From NCBI RefSeq assembly GCF_014269035.2, contig NZ_JABWRP020000023.1, positions 1 to 64,000 on the forward strand: DNA of 64,000 bases, written 5' to 3'. Positions 27,601 to 35,092 of the stretch are shown piece by piece. Source of the stretch: Pseudomonas vlassakiae (GTDB lineage: Bacteria > Pseudomonadota > Gammaproteobacteria > Pseudomonadales > Pseudomonadaceae). The notes below the pieces were generated by a model. That model was not told the origin of the DNA, did no database searches, and saw only the letters and a list, made by a program, of their open reading frames with translations. Numbering within the stretch: position 1 is the stretch's first letter; each line of letters starts with the position of its first letter. Position numbers and translations under genes: made by a program.

Positions 27601-30094
27601 CGGCACCGCCACGGTGGGCAGCAACGGCCTGTACGTGGTCAGCCTGAACACGGCGCAGGTCAACTTCCAGGCGCTCACCGTCACCCTCACCGATGCCGCG
27701 GGCAACACCTCCACCGCCACAGCACTGACCGCCCCGGACCTGACCCCACCGGCCAACGCCAGCAACCTGGTGATCAGCGCCGACGGCACCACCCTCACCG
27801 GTACCGGCGAGGTCGGCGCCACGGTGACCGTGCGCAGCGCCAGCGGGACCGTGCTGCAAACCGCCGTGGTGCAGGCCAACGGCACCTTCACCGTGACCCT
27901 GAGCCCAGCCCAGGACAACGGCCAGGTGCTGTCGGTGACCTTGACCGACCCCCGCAGCAACGTCTCCGGCAACGTCAACATCACCGCACCGGACGTCGAT
28001 GCCAACGCCCCGGTCATCGCCAGCAACAACCTGGCCACCGCCACCGTCAACCTGGCGCCGGTCACCGCCACCACCACCTACACCGACAGCTTCACTACCT
28101 TGCTGTCGGGCTTCAGCAAGACCTACACCTGGACAGTGGCGGCTGGCACCACGGCCGATCCGACCCTGACGCTGACCACCAACAGCGTGCTGGCGCTGCT
28201 CAACAACTCCACCTTCACCCTGCAGGTGAAGAACGCCAGCGGCGCCTGGGTGACCATCGCCACCGGCAACACCCAGGGGCTGCTCGACCTGATCGTGCTG
28301 CCGCTGGGGCTGCAGGTGGACATCGGCAAGCTGCAGGCCGGCGACTACCGCCTGACCGTGGCCAGCGGCGGCATCGGCCTGGTGACCCAGGTCACCACCA
28401 GCCTGGACATCGACGCCACCAGCCTGACCCAGTTCACCGGCACCGGCACCGCCGCCTCGGGCAACGTCATCACCGACCCGGGCACCAATGGCGCGGTCGA
28501 CTCGCTCGGCCCGGACAGCGGCGCCGTGCTGAAGATCCTGGTCAACGGCAGCTACGTGAACGCCGCCAGTGGCGCGGGCACCACGGTGCAGGGCCAGTAC
28601 GGCACCCTGGTGATCCATGCCGACGGCAGCTACACCTACACCCCCAACGGCAGCCCGGCGAGCGTCGGCAAGGTGGACGTGTTCAGCTACGAGCTGGTGC
28701 ACCCGAACGGGCTGACCTCCGCGGCCAACCTCTACGTGCGCATCGACAGCCCGCAGGCCACGGAAACCTGGAACGACAGCAACCTCAGCGCGCCGGCCAC
28801 GGTGGTGGATGCGGTCAATGACGTCGACAGCAGCAGCATCACGCTGGCCAACCGGGTTGACAGCAGCAGCGCCACCCTTGGCTCGCTGACCCTGCCGCTG
28901 GTCGGCTCGCGCTCGGCCACCTACACCACCACGGTGGCCGCCGACACCACGGCCAACCTGCAAGTGGTGGTCAACTCCGCCAACCTGTTGAGCCTGCTCA
29001 ACGGCACCACCATCCAACTGCTCAAGCTCAACACCACCACCGGCCAGTATGTGGTGGTGCAGACGGTCGGCGGCAGTTCGCTGGTCAGCCTGCTTGGCGG
29101 GGGCGCAGGTTATACCTTCCAGAACCAGGGCGCCGGTACCTACCATATCGTGGTCAGTGCCGGTGGCATCGGCCTGGCCAGTTCGATCACCACCAGCCTC
29201 AATACCACCACCACGCACCTCACCGAGTTCGTGGTCAGCAGCGCCACGGTGGCCAGCGGCAACCTGATCACCGACCCGACCGGTACCGACAACCTGGGTT
29301 CGGCGTTGACCGTGCTGAGTGTACTGACGGCCGCCGGCACCTATGCCATCCCCGGCTACAACGGGGTCAGCGTGGCCGGTACCTACGGCACGCTGCTGGT
29401 GCATGCAGACGGCAGCTACACCTACACCCTCAACAGCGGGCTGACCTCGGCAGTGATCGGCCAGCACGACACCTTCACCTATGAACTGACCCACCCTAAC
29501 GGCACCACCGATACCGCCACGCTGACCGTCAACCTGGACAACGCCGCCAGCGTCACCACCTTCTCGGCACTGGTGGCCGACACCAGCGACGGCAGCGGCG
29601 CGGTGGCCAGCGTTGCGGCCGCTGCATCCAGTGAAGTGCTCGCCGGCACCGATGGCAACGACCACCTGGTCGGCAGCCAGGGCGGGCACATCAGCCTGGA
29701 AGGCGGCGCAGGCAACGACACCCTCGAAGTGGTCGACCAGAACTTCGCCAGCGTCGATGGCGGCAGCGGTACCGACACCCTGCTGTGGGGCGGCGGCGAT
29801 GCCAGCATCGACCTCGGCAACCTGGCCAGCCGTATCCACAACATCGAGGTGATCGACCTCAACGACACCAGTGCAGTGGCGCTGACCCTCAACCTGGCGG
29901 ACGTGGTGGCAATCACCGAAGCCGGTAAGGACACGCTGATCATCAAGGGGGATGACAAGGATTCGGTGCACCTGACGGACAACTGGACCCTGGTCGGGAA
30001 CCAGACCGCAGACGGCATCGACTATAACCAATACACGGCCCAGGAAGATCCGAGCCATCACCTGTGGGTGCAGAACGGCATCCATGTCGTTTGA
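18602..30094 (+). CDS. lapF: Giant Ig-like repeat adhesin LapF (BapA/LapF family, type I secreted)
   Basis: 3830 aa surface adhesin. Residues 1-130 form a BapA-prefix-like domain, followed by AAAAN and 11 glycines (142-152). About 35 tandem Big_6-type Ig-like repeats of about 85 aa span roughly 165-3136, each with the pattern GxGEPGATVTVxxxxGTVLGTxxV...G.F.VTL and usually ending TAPDxTPP. Residues 3137-3660 hold two VCBS-like copies (GTYGTLLVHADGSYTYTL). The C-terminus has RTX-like Ca-binding stretches (GTDGNDHL, GGAGNDTL) and a type I secretion signal. The ATG has AGGGA seven bases ahead. LapF of KT2440 acts in cell-cell contact in mature biofilm and, from memory, has 6310 aa and about 64 repeats. 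Identification rests on domain layout plus synteny with norR/hmp and the downstream secretion genes. Confidence 0.9.
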   Translation: MDNIVVADKQSAVATQNAWGNITLNSPGVVQMPVAPDQVATVTRRGQDLIVTLKNGEKVTVGNFFAVDQAGVGSDMVFVGEDGTLWHANYDATAFTGFTFDEVNSLDELVAGIGTAGNETSTFAIAGLSLLGVGGVAAAANGGGGGGGGGGGSTPGDTTAPATPIDLLVSPDGLRLSGRGEAGATVNVFDAAGNLIGSGTVNADGSFDIALNTPQANGENLAVSQTDAAGNTSQAGTVTAPDITPPTAPAQLAIDPQGNTVTGRAEPGSTVQVRGADGAVLGTAVAGADGQFSVTLQPPQTDGQPLQVTVTDPAGNVSSGTTITAPNDGVGSGGDTTPPAPASNVIISADGRTVSGRGEVGATVNVLNDQGQLIGTGTVQPDGSFTLQLTSPVVDGSSLQVTLTDAAGNVSTPSPLTAPDLVAPTQPSGLSLANGVTLTGSAEAGARVEVRDANGNLIGSAIVQPDGSFSLTLDPAQANGEHLAITVTDAAGNSSTPLDYTAPDITPPAIISNVIVGAGSLVISGRGEPGATVQVRDANGAVIGTGVVAANGTFLVDLNGPVSAADRIVLVQTDAAGNASLELTVIVPATAVPESPAGLVLAADGTSISGTAPVGSLVEVRDANGAVIGSVQVGNDGTFTIVLTPAQANGELLDVVAIDADGNSSLPSQINAPDITPPNQASDLNLAADGITLTGRGEVGATVQVTNAQGTVLGTATVGANGYFTVTLSPAQVNGQELDVVLRDAAGNSSTATLTAPDLDGPLQPSALAVDATGLHLTGAGQAGSIVTVRAADGSVLGTAIVAANGQFDVTLNVPQRNGEQLSVEATDTLGNSAGPVSFTAPDTTPPQAVSNPSIDGTGSSVSGTGEPGATVTVRGPNGTVLGTALVNGDGSFQVTLSPTQTNGQALTVEQRDPTGNVSAAVDLTAPDSQAPAITTGLALSTDGTVLTGSGEPGAQVRVTGAGGAVLGTATVEADGSFRVTIDPPQLNGQVLTVVQTDGAGNPSPAETLTASDREAPLPAQGLGLSADGITLTGQGEAGATVEVRGAGGQLLGSGVVDNDGTFSVTLTPAQTSGETVSVVLIDAAGNASPSAPFTADDSSAPAAPGGLLVSADGSLVQGTGEPGATVEVRNSTGQLLGSVVVPASGSFSVALSPLQLDGQTLNVTQTDPQGHTSGAAQATAPDLTPPAQPTDLAISADGLALTGNAPGAASVTVISPTGVETTVLVNADGSFSVPLSPALINGETVTVVVADVAGNSTEPTSVTAADTSPPAPAADIAVSPDGSLISGTAEPGTTVIVRDGSTELGTATVNPDGTFQVQVNPPLVAGDGVQLVVHDTGNNETAVTVNGPDGSEVAAPTNLAISADGFLLTGQGTVGSLITVTSGGTTLGTGTVGSDGIFRIFFANAQLNAQTLHVSARASASGAPSLPATIVAADTTPPDAPTQVAINRSGTTLTGHGEVGASVSVTDANGTVVGTGTVGSNGLFYVNLVPAQVNAQYLTITQADAAGNVSLAATQQAPDLQAPDVATGLSLNSAATVVSGQGEAGALVTVRDASGAVLATGTVNQSGQFQITLPSAQTTGSALQVTLSDAAGNVSGPASLATPDRTPPAAVTNATLSNDGRQLSGSGEVGATVQVRDASGAVLGTTTVGADGRFTVTFATSQATGQALGVTQLDAAGNTSPAVTVVTNDLSAPAALTNVVLNNNGLTLTGLGEAGASVTVRGPDGTIIGTGVVAANGSFTLTLTSAQLNAERLSVTQTDAGNNTSAAVTVTAPDHTPPAAPTALALAGSGLQLSGSAEPGSTVTVRDAAGNVLGTTVAAANGTFQVTLSSPQTNGQALQVTATDAAGNVSPVAAYTAADTTPPAAVAHLAVSADGATLTGTGEAGATVTVRAPDGTALGTALVGSDGRFSVTLAPAATVGENLAVVQVDAANNTSPVQNVTAPGNTAPDVPGSLVLSADGLVITGIATPGSTVSVVGPNGVLLGSAPVNNDGTFSVTLGSAQANGEILQVSATGTDGSTSLPAELQAPDTTAPQPLSNLALSNDGLVLTGHGEPGATVTVLGIGGVGLGTAVVGADGNFSVNLSAAQLNGEQLSAAQTDVAGNESNSVSLTAPDITAPAAPANLAFAGGGSLLNGTGEANTAVKVIAADGTVLGTATVMSNGSFQVTLNPPQANGQAVQVVLTDAAGNQSSASPITAPDTTPPTAPSELAISSDGVTITGRGEAGATVIVTNPAGQQIGTALVDASGHFTLTLNPALGNAEVLSFTQTDGAGNLSPVATLQTPDFTPPDVLTNVVINADGSVVIGRGEPGATVTVNNAAGVLLGTTTVLADGSFRVELSPAQINQQVLSVQQADPPGNISEPVTINAPDLTPPAAALDLRLNAAGDQLGGTGEAGSTVRVYAGTTEIGTATVGPNGTFVVNLSAPQLNGQTLQVTLADASGNVSPISTVIALDSTPPATVVASLNGSGTQLVGTGEAGARVSVMDSQGNLLGQGTIDPDGTFVLNLTSAQINGQVLSVIAQDATGNPSAALQLTAPDLTPPAQPANLTLTGNGTLLSGTGEVGSVISVRDPSGTVVGTVTVPVGGNFTVTLSSAQNNGQLLTVIATDSAGNTSTPAQYQTTDTSPPAAVTNLAVSNTYDILTGRGEAGARVTVSLGGVVIGTGLVDAGGNFSINLQPAAGSAASLAVTQTDAANNTSAVATFVTPLVPPPEPPLNATLAADGLTLTGTAATGTSIRVYDAAGNLIGSGLANIGNGGFSITLSAAQLNGQHLSVTSVSLLGGESQPVFVTAADITAPANPVVSALSANGLVLTGTGEAGATVTVRDAAGNVLGSGLVNGAGAFSINLSSAQLNGQVLSLTQADAALNVSGATSYTAPDTQAPLAPTNLAINGAGTVLTGNGEPGATVTVQGPSGTVGTAIVQGDGTFSVTLTSTQNNGQALVVRQTDAGNNVSGSAAITAPDTTAPTAPVAAINANGTSVSGSGEIGSTVTVRNSAGTVLGTATVGSNGLYVVSLNTAQVNFQALTVTLTDAAGNTSTATALTAPDLTPPANASNLVISADGTTLTGTGEVGATVTVRSASGTVLQTAVVQANGTFTVTLSPAQDNGQVLSVTLTDPRSNVSGNVNITAPDVDANAPVIASNNLATATVNLAPVTATTTYTDSFTTLLSGFSKTYTWTVAAGTTADPTLTLTTNSVLALLNNSTFTLQVKNASGAWVTIATGNTQGLLDLIVLPLGLQVDIGKLQAGDYRLTVASGGIGLVTQVTTSLDIDATSLTQFTGTGTAASGNVITDPGTNGAVDSLGPDSGAVLKILVNGSYVNAASGAGTTVQGQYGTLVIHADGSYTYTPNGSPASVGKVDVFSYELVHPNGLTSAANLYVRIDSPQATETWNDSNLSAPATVVDAVNDVDSSSITLANRVDSSSATLGSLTLPLVGSRSATYTTTVAADTTANLQVVVNSANLLSLLNGTTIQLLKLNTTTGQYVVVQTVGGSSLVSLLGGGAGYTFQNQGAGTYHIVVSAGGIGLASSITTSLNTTTTHLTEFVVSSATVASGNLITDPTGTDNLGSALTVLSVLTAAGTYAIPGYNGVSVAGTYGTLLVHADGSYTYTLNSGLTSAVIGQHDTFTYELTHPNGTTDTATLTVNLDNAASVTTFSALVADTSDGSGAVASVAAAASSEVLAGTDGNDHLVGSQGGHISLEGGAGNDTLEVVDQNFASVDGGSGTDTLLWGGGDASIDLGNLASRIHNIEVIDLNDTSAVALTLNLADVVAITEAGKDTLIIKGDDKDSVHLTDNWTLVGNQTADGIDYNQYTAQEDPSHHLWVQNGIHVV
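19094..28010 (+). repeat. Array of about 35 coding Ig-like repeats in lapF
   Basis: Repeat unit about 255 nt (85 aa). I counted 35 units by aligning the GE(P/A/V)GATV and DGxFxVTL landmarks. The units are diverged from each other rather than identical, so the array is old. Units 13-15 and 30-31 are the most divergent. Confidence 0.85.
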
Positions 30095-30106
30095 GGCCGC
30101 TGCAAT

Positions 30107-30129
30107 CCGCCGGGCACATCGCCCGGCGG
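30107..30129 (+). promoter_or_regulatory. Hairpin between lapF and its outer-membrane exporter gene
   Basis: CCGCCGGGC pairs perfectly with GCCCGGCGG around a 5-nt loop, 12 nt after the lapF stop. It has no T-run. It may lower read-through or protect the 3' end of the lapF message. Confidence 0.55.
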
Positions 30130-30157
30130 CAAGGATGAACAGCAGTAAGGGAATTTC

Positions 30158-31591
30158 GTGAAGCGACGCAGTCCGCTGTCACCGCTGTGGCTGGGGGCCT
30201 TCGGGCTCCTGGCGTTGAACCTGAACCCGGTTGCCCTGGCAGCCGACGACATAGACCCCAGACTGCGCACCATCGGGCCGTCATTGATGCGCGACGCGCC
30301 CGATGCCATCACCGCTCGCCCGCCTTCCGGCCAGGCCGCCAGCAATGGCGACCGCCTCGGGCTGGCCGAGGCCGTGCTGACTGCGGCGCAGTGGCACCCG
30401 AGCATCGCCGAAGCGGTCGGTAACCTCTACAAGCAGGGCGAAGGCATCAACGTCGCCCGTGCCGGTTACTACCCACAGATTTCCGGCGGTCTGCGCACCG
30501 GCTATGACACCGGCTACGGCGGCGACCGCAACAGCCAGGCATTGAACCTGTCGTTGAAGCAGATGCTTTACGACTTCGGCAAGGTCGACAATGCCGTCAG
30601 CGCCGCCCAGGCCGCCGCCACGCGGGCCCAGGCCAATATCCTGCTGGTGGTCGACGACCTCGCCCGCGACACCGCCTACGCCTGGATCGAAACCCGCCGC
30701 TACGAACAGTTGATGGCCATCGCCCGTGACCAGATCCGCGGCGTCGGTGACATCGCCGGCATGGCCCGCCAGCGCAGCGACATGGGCGCCAGCACCCGCT
30801 CCGATGTGGTCCAGGCCGAGTCGCGGGTCGAGGGCGCCCGCGCCACCCTCGAGGAATACCAGTCGCAGTACGAACGCTGGCGTTCGACCCTGGCCGAACT
30901 GCTCGGCCGCGTAGCACCACCGGCCTTGGCCGAGCAAACGCCACCGGAGCTGAACCAGGCCTGCAAGCGTTCTTCAGGCAGTAGTGACCGGCTGCCAGCC
31001 GTACTGATGGCCCTGGCCTTGCGCGCCCAGTCACAGGCCGAACTGGCCCAGGCCAAGGCCGAAGCCTACCCCACGCTATCGCTGCAACCGCAGGTCAACC
31101 ATTACCTGGACAACGACTACAACCGCGACAACCGAAGCCTCGACCGCACCCAGGCGGGCATCTACCTGAACGTCGAGGTACCCATCTACCAGGGGGGCGC
31201 GATCAGCGCCCGCAGCCGCGCCGCCGGCCATGCCCTGAGCGCCGCCGACTCCGCCGAAGACGCGGCGCGCCTGCAGGCCCGCCGCGGCCTGGCCGAGGCC
31301 ATGGCGCAGACCTCCGGCCTGAGCCGGCGCCTGACTTCGCTGGAGGCGCGCCAGGCCAGCATCCAGGAAGCCCGCGAACTGTATGGCAGGCAGTACCTGG
31401 ACCTGGGCACCCGCCCCTTGCTCGACCTGCTCAACGCCGAGCAGGAGATCTACCAGTCACGCTTCGAACTCGCCGGCACCCGCTCCGACCTGCTGCGCCT
31501 GGATGTCGACTGCCTGTACAACTCCGGCGCCCTGCGTACCGCCTTCGGGCTGGAAGGGCGCAACCTGCAAGGGGTGGAAATCGAGCCATGA
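30158..31591 (+). CDS. TolC-family outer membrane protein of the LapF exporter
   Basis: 477 aa outer-membrane channel of type I secretion. A signal peptide ends in VALAA near residue 29. The body is helical with TolC landmarks (EAVLTAAQWHPSIAEA, LDLGTRPLLDLLNAEQEIYQSRFELA). The start is GTG, with AAGGG six bases ahead. It lies 63 nt after lapF with a hairpin between and overlaps the ABC gene (ATGA). In KT2440 the equivalent gene follows lapF, as I recall. It forms a dedicated set with the two genes after it, separate from the LapEBC set for LapA. Confidence 0.93.
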   Translation: MKRRSPLSPLWLGAFGLLALNLNPVALAADDIDPRLRTIGPSLMRDAPDAITARPPSGQAASNGDRLGLAEAVLTAAQWHPSIAEAVGNLYKQGEGINVARAGYYPQISGGLRTGYDTGYGGDRNSQALNLSLKQMLYDFGKVDNAVSAAQAAATRAQANILLVVDDLARDTAYAWIETRRYEQLMAIARDQIRGVGDIAGMARQRSDMGASTRSDVVQAESRVEGARATLEEYQSQYERWRSTLAELLGRVAPPALAEQTPPELNQACKRSSGSSDRLPAVLMALALRAQSQAELAQAKAEAYPTLSLQPQVNHYLDNDYNRDNRSLDRTQAGIYLNVEVPIYQGGAISARSRAAGHALSAADSAEDAARLQARRGLAEAMAQTSGLSRRLTSLEARQASIQEARELYGRQYLDLGTRPLLDLLNAEQEIYQSRFELAGTRSDLLRLDVDCLYNSGALRTAFGLEGRNLQGVEIEP

Positions 31592-33756
31592 ACGACACCG
31601 TCAAGCTGACCCAGGCCGGTCAGGCGCAGAATCCGCACCCGGCTGCGCCGCATCGCCCTGATCTGGGCCCCTGGCTGGAAGTGATGCTGCAGGTCGCTCA
31701 TCACTATCGCCTGGACGTCTCGCCCCAGCGCATCCGCCTGGCGGCAGCCGAGGATGCGCGCCCGCTGGATGAAATCCTCCGGCACATGGCGCGCCAGGCC
31801 GGGCTGACCTTGCGCTTCGTGCGCTACGACGCCAAGGCCCTGCGCCAGTGGCGCACGCCGCTGGTGCTGGAGCTGGACGATGGCCAGTTGGCCACGGTCG
31901 AGGCAGTGACCGAGGAAAACGAGCTGGCGGTGGTGTTCGCCGGCGACCAGCGCCTGACTTCGCGCCTGCCCCGCGAAGCGCTCGACGGGCGCATCAACCG
32001 CGTGGCCTTGATGCGCCCGGCACGGCCGCTGCGCGATGTGCGCACCGACGACTACACCGCACCCTACGATCGCCACTGGTTCACCCGCATCGTGCTGCGC
32101 GACCTGCGCCCGTACGGCCAGGTGATGGTCGCCTCGTTGGTGGCCAACGTGCTGGCCCTGGCCGGCGTGCTGTTTTCGATGCAAGTGTACGACCGGGTGA
32201 TCCCCGCCGAGTCCCTGCCAACCCTGTACGTGCTGTTCGGCGGCGTGGTGCTGGCGCTGGTGTTCGACTTCAGCATGCGCCTGCTGCGGCTGAAGGTCAC
32301 CGACCTGCTGGGCAAGCGTGCCGACCTGCGGGTGTCGGACCTGGTCTACGGCCATGCGCTGCGCCTTCGCAATTCGGCACGGCCGAAATCCACCGGCTCG
32401 TTCATCTCGCAGCTGCGCGAGCTGGAGTCGATCCGTGACCTGATCACTTCGAGCACCGCCACCGCGTTGGCCGACCTGCCGTTCTTCCTGCTGTTCCTGC
32501 TGGTGTTCTGGCTGATCGGCGGGGTACTGGTGTTCATCCCGCTGGTGGCACTGCTGGCCATGGTCATCCCGGGCCTGCTGGCGCAGCGGCGGCTGGCCGC
32601 CCTGGCCAATGCCTCGATGCGCGAGTCGTCGCTGCGCAACGCCATGCTGGTGGAAAGCATCCAGGGCCTGGACGAAATCAAGGCGCTACAGGCCGAGGCA
32701 CGCTTCGAGCGCCAGTGGAACCAGTACAACGCCGCCTGCGCGCACACCAGCCTGCACCTGCGCACCCTGACCAACGGCCTGGTCACCTGGACCCAGAACG
32801 TGCAGGGGGCGGTATTCGCCGTGGTCATCGTGATCGGTGCGCCGATGGTGATCGCCGGCGACCTCACCACCGGTAGCCTGGTGGCCGCCTCGATGCTGTC
32901 GTCACGGATGATGGCGCCGCTGGCGCAGCTGACCCATGTGCTGACCCGCTGGCAACAGGCCAAGGTGGCCCTGCAGGGCCTGGACAAGCTGATGCAGTCG
33001 CCGGTCGACCATCCGGAAGGCGAGGCCCGCGTGCACCTGCCAGCGATCCGTGGCGAATATGTGCTGCGCCAGGCCACCTTCCGCTACAGCCCGGAAGCAC
33101 CACCGGTGCTGAGCATCGGCCAGCTCGACATCCAGCCTGGCGAACGCATCGCCGTGCTCGGGCGCAACGGCGCCGGCAAATCGACCCTGTTGCAGGCGCT
33201 GGGCGGCGCCATGGACCTGAGCCAGGGCGAAGTTAGCCTCGATGGCATCGCCATGGCGCACCTCGACCCGGCCGACCTGCGCCGTGACGTCGGCCTGCTG
33301 GCCCAGTATGCCCGGCTGTTCCACGGCACCCTGCGGGAAAACCTCACCCTCGGCGCCGGCCAGGCCAGCGACCAGGAACTGGTCGCCGCGCTGGCGGCCA
33401 CCGGTGCGCTGGAGTTCGTCCGCCACCTGCCCAAGGGCCTCGACCACCTGATCCTCGAAGGCGGCCAAGGCCTGTCCGGCGGGCAGCGCCAAGCCCTGGT
33501 GCTGGCGCGCTTGCTGGTTCGCCAACCGCAGGTACTGCTGCTCGACGAGCCCACCGCTTCGCTCGACGACGTCACCGAACGCAAGTTGCTGGATAACCTC
33601 GACCGCTTCTGCCAGGGCCGCACCCTGGTGATCGCCACCCATCGCCTCAGCGTGCTGCAGCGTGTGGAGCGCATCATCGTGCTCGACGGCGGGCGCATCG
33701 TCATCGACGACAAACGCGACGCTGCCCTGGCCAAGCTACAAGGAGCGCAGGCATGA
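31588..33756 (+). CDS. Type I secretion ABC transporter/permease
   Basis: 722 aa. The N-terminal 140 residues look like a C39-peptidase-like domain without the catalytic Cys (a docking domain in other RTX exporters). The membrane domain spans about 165-450. The ATPase domain has Walker A GRNGAGKST, signature LSGGQRQALVLARL and Walker B VLLLDEPTASLDD. It overlaps the TolC-like gene and the HlyD-like gene by 4 nt each, so expression is tightly coupled. It energises export of LapF across both membranes. Confidence 0.94.
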   Translation: MNDTVKLTQAGQAQNPHPAAPHRPDLGPWLEVMLQVAHHYRLDVSPQRIRLAAAEDARPLDEILRHMARQAGLTLRFVRYDAKALRQWRTPLVLELDDGQLATVEAVTEENELAVVFAGDQRLTSRLPREALDGRINRVALMRPARPLRDVRTDDYTAPYDRHWFTRIVLRDLRPYGQVMVASLVANVLALAGVLFSMQVYDRVIPAESLPTLYVLFGGVVLALVFDFSMRLLRLKVTDLLGKRADLRVSDLVYGHALRLRNSARPKSTGSFISQLRELESIRDLITSSTATALADLPFFLLFLLVFWLIGGVLVFIPLVALLAMVIPGLLAQRRLAALANASMRESSLRNAMLVESIQGLDEIKALQAEARFERQWNQYNAACAHTSLHLRTLTNGLVTWTQNVQGAVFAVVIVIGAPMVIAGDLTTGSLVAASMLSSRMMAPLAQLTHVLTRWQQAKVALQGLDKLMQSPVDHPEGEARVHLPAIRGEYVLRQATFRYSPEAPPVLSIGQLDIQPGERIAVLGRNGAGKSTLLQALGGAMDLSQGEVSLDGIAMAHLDPADLRRDVGLLAQYARLFHGTLRENLTLGAGQASDQELVAALAATGALEFVRHLPKGLDHLILEGGQGLSGGQRQALVLARLLVRQPQVLLLDEPTASLDDVTERKLLDNLDRFCQGRTLVIATHRLSVLQRVERIIVLDGGRIVIDDKRDAALAKLQGAQA

Positions 33757-34937
33757 GCAACCACCCACTCCCCGCCTCGTACCTGGACGGTCAGGACGAC
33801 CAGGCGGTGCTGCGCGCCGGGCGCATCATCACAATTTGCGCACTTATGCTCGCTGCGTTCCTGGCCTGGGCGGCCTGGTTCGAGGTGACCGAAGTGTCCA
33901 CCGGCACCGGCAAGGTGATCCCCAGTTCACGCGAACAGGTGATCCAGTCGTTCGAAGGCGGCATCGTCGCCGAGATGAACGTGGCCGAAGGCGACCTGGT
34001 GGAACGCGGCCAGGTGCTCGCCCAGCTCGACCCGACCAAAACCGCCTCCAGTGTTGGCGAGAGCGAAGCCAAGTACCGTGCCGCCAAGGCCAGCGTGGCG
34101 CGCTTGCGTGCCGAGGTCACCGGCAAGCCACTGAGCTTCCCGGAAAGCCTGCGCGATTCGCCCGAGCTGATCGACGCCGAGACGGCGCTGTACGAAACCC
34201 GCCGCCGTGGCCTGGAGCAGACCCTGGCCGGCATCGAGGATTCGCTGCGGCTGGTGCGCGCGGAGCTGAAGATCACCGAGAACCTGGCCAAGATGGGCGC
34301 CTCCAGCCGGGTCGAGGTGATCCGCCTGAACCGCCAGCGCTCGGAACTGGAGCTCAAGGCCAACGAGGCCCGCTCCGAGTACCTGGTGCGCGCCCGCGAG
34401 GAGCTGGCCAAGGCCAGTGCCGAGGCCGACAGCCTGTCGGAAGTGATCCGCGGGCGCAGCGATTCGCTGACGCGCCTGACCTTGCGTTCGCCGGTGCGCG
34501 GCATCGTCAAGGATATCGAGGTCAACACCTTGGGCGGCGTGGTGCAACCTGGCGGGCAGGTGATGAAGATCGTGCCGATGGATGAGCGACTGCTGATCGA
34601 AACCCGCATCGCCCCACGGGACATCGCCTTCATCCACCCCGACCAGGCGGCCAAGGTCAAGATCAGTGCCTACGACTACTCGGTGTATGGCGGGCTGGAC
34701 GGCAAGGTCGTGGGGATATCGCCGGATACCCTGCAGGACGAGGTGAAACCGGAAATCTATTACTACCGGGTATTCATCCGCACCGAACAGGACAGCCTGA
34801 CCAACAAGGCCGGCAAGCACTTCGCGATCGTGCCGGGGATGATCGCCACGGTGGATATCCGCACTGGCGAGAAAACCATCCTCGATTACCTGATCAAACC
34901 GCTGAACCGCGCCCGCGAAGCCCTGCGCGAACGCTGA
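33753..34937 (+). CDS. HlyD-family membrane fusion protein
   Basis: 394 aa periplasmic adaptor linking the ABC exporter to the TolC-like channel. It has one membrane segment (about residues 26-47, IITICALMLAAFLAWAAWF), a lipoyl-like motif (VIQSFEGGIVAEMNVAEGDLVERGQVLAQLDP), a coiled-coil region of about 110-230 and the C-terminal barrel with VQPGGQVMKIVPMDERLLIETRI. Its start overlaps the ABC gene. A REP stem follows 19 nt after the stop and may close the transcript. Confidence 0.94.
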   Translation: MSNHPLPASYLDGQDDQAVLRAGRIITICALMLAAFLAWAAWFEVTEVSTGTGKVIPSSREQVIQSFEGGIVAEMNVAEGDLVERGQVLAQLDPTKTASSVGESEAKYRAAKASVARLRAEVTGKPLSFPESLRDSPELIDAETALYETRRRGLEQTLAGIEDSLRLVRAELKITENLAKMGASSRVEVIRLNRQRSELELKANEARSEYLVRAREELAKASAEADSLSEVIRGRSDSLTRLTLRSPVRGIVKDIEVNTLGGVVQPGGQVMKIVPMDERLLIETRIAPRDIAFIHPDQAAKVKISAYDYSVYGGLDGKVVGISPDTLQDEVKPEIYYYRVFIRTEQDSLTNKAGKHFAIVPGMIATVDIRTGEKTILDYLIKPLNRAREALRER

Positions 34938-34956
34938 CCGGAGCCTTCACGCGCCT

Positions 34957-34994
34957 CCCTGTGGGAGCGGGTTCGACACCTCGCTCCCACAGGG
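34957..34994. repeat. REP stem after the LapF secretion genes
   Basis: A perfect 13-bp stem (CCCTGTGGGAGCG with CGCTCCCACAGGG) and a 12-nt loop. It lies between the HlyD-like gene and cheV. Confidence 0.85.
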
Positions 34995-35092
34995 GCTGCA
35001 TCGACCTGCTGATCGGTGCACTGACCAAAGGGCTAAAGAGCCGCCAAATCAGGCCGATAACCCGGCATTCCCCGTTTCCCACGAAGGTCACC

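Noticed and set aside
26126..30085. 1319-codon open frame on the minus strand across the lapF C-terminus
   Set aside because: Same cause. GC-biased third positions remove stop codons from the complementary frame.
30158..34937. LapF exporter considered as the LapEBC set of LapA
   Set aside because: It directly follows lapF with coupled genes and no LapA-type gene is present, so it is the LapF-dedicated set.
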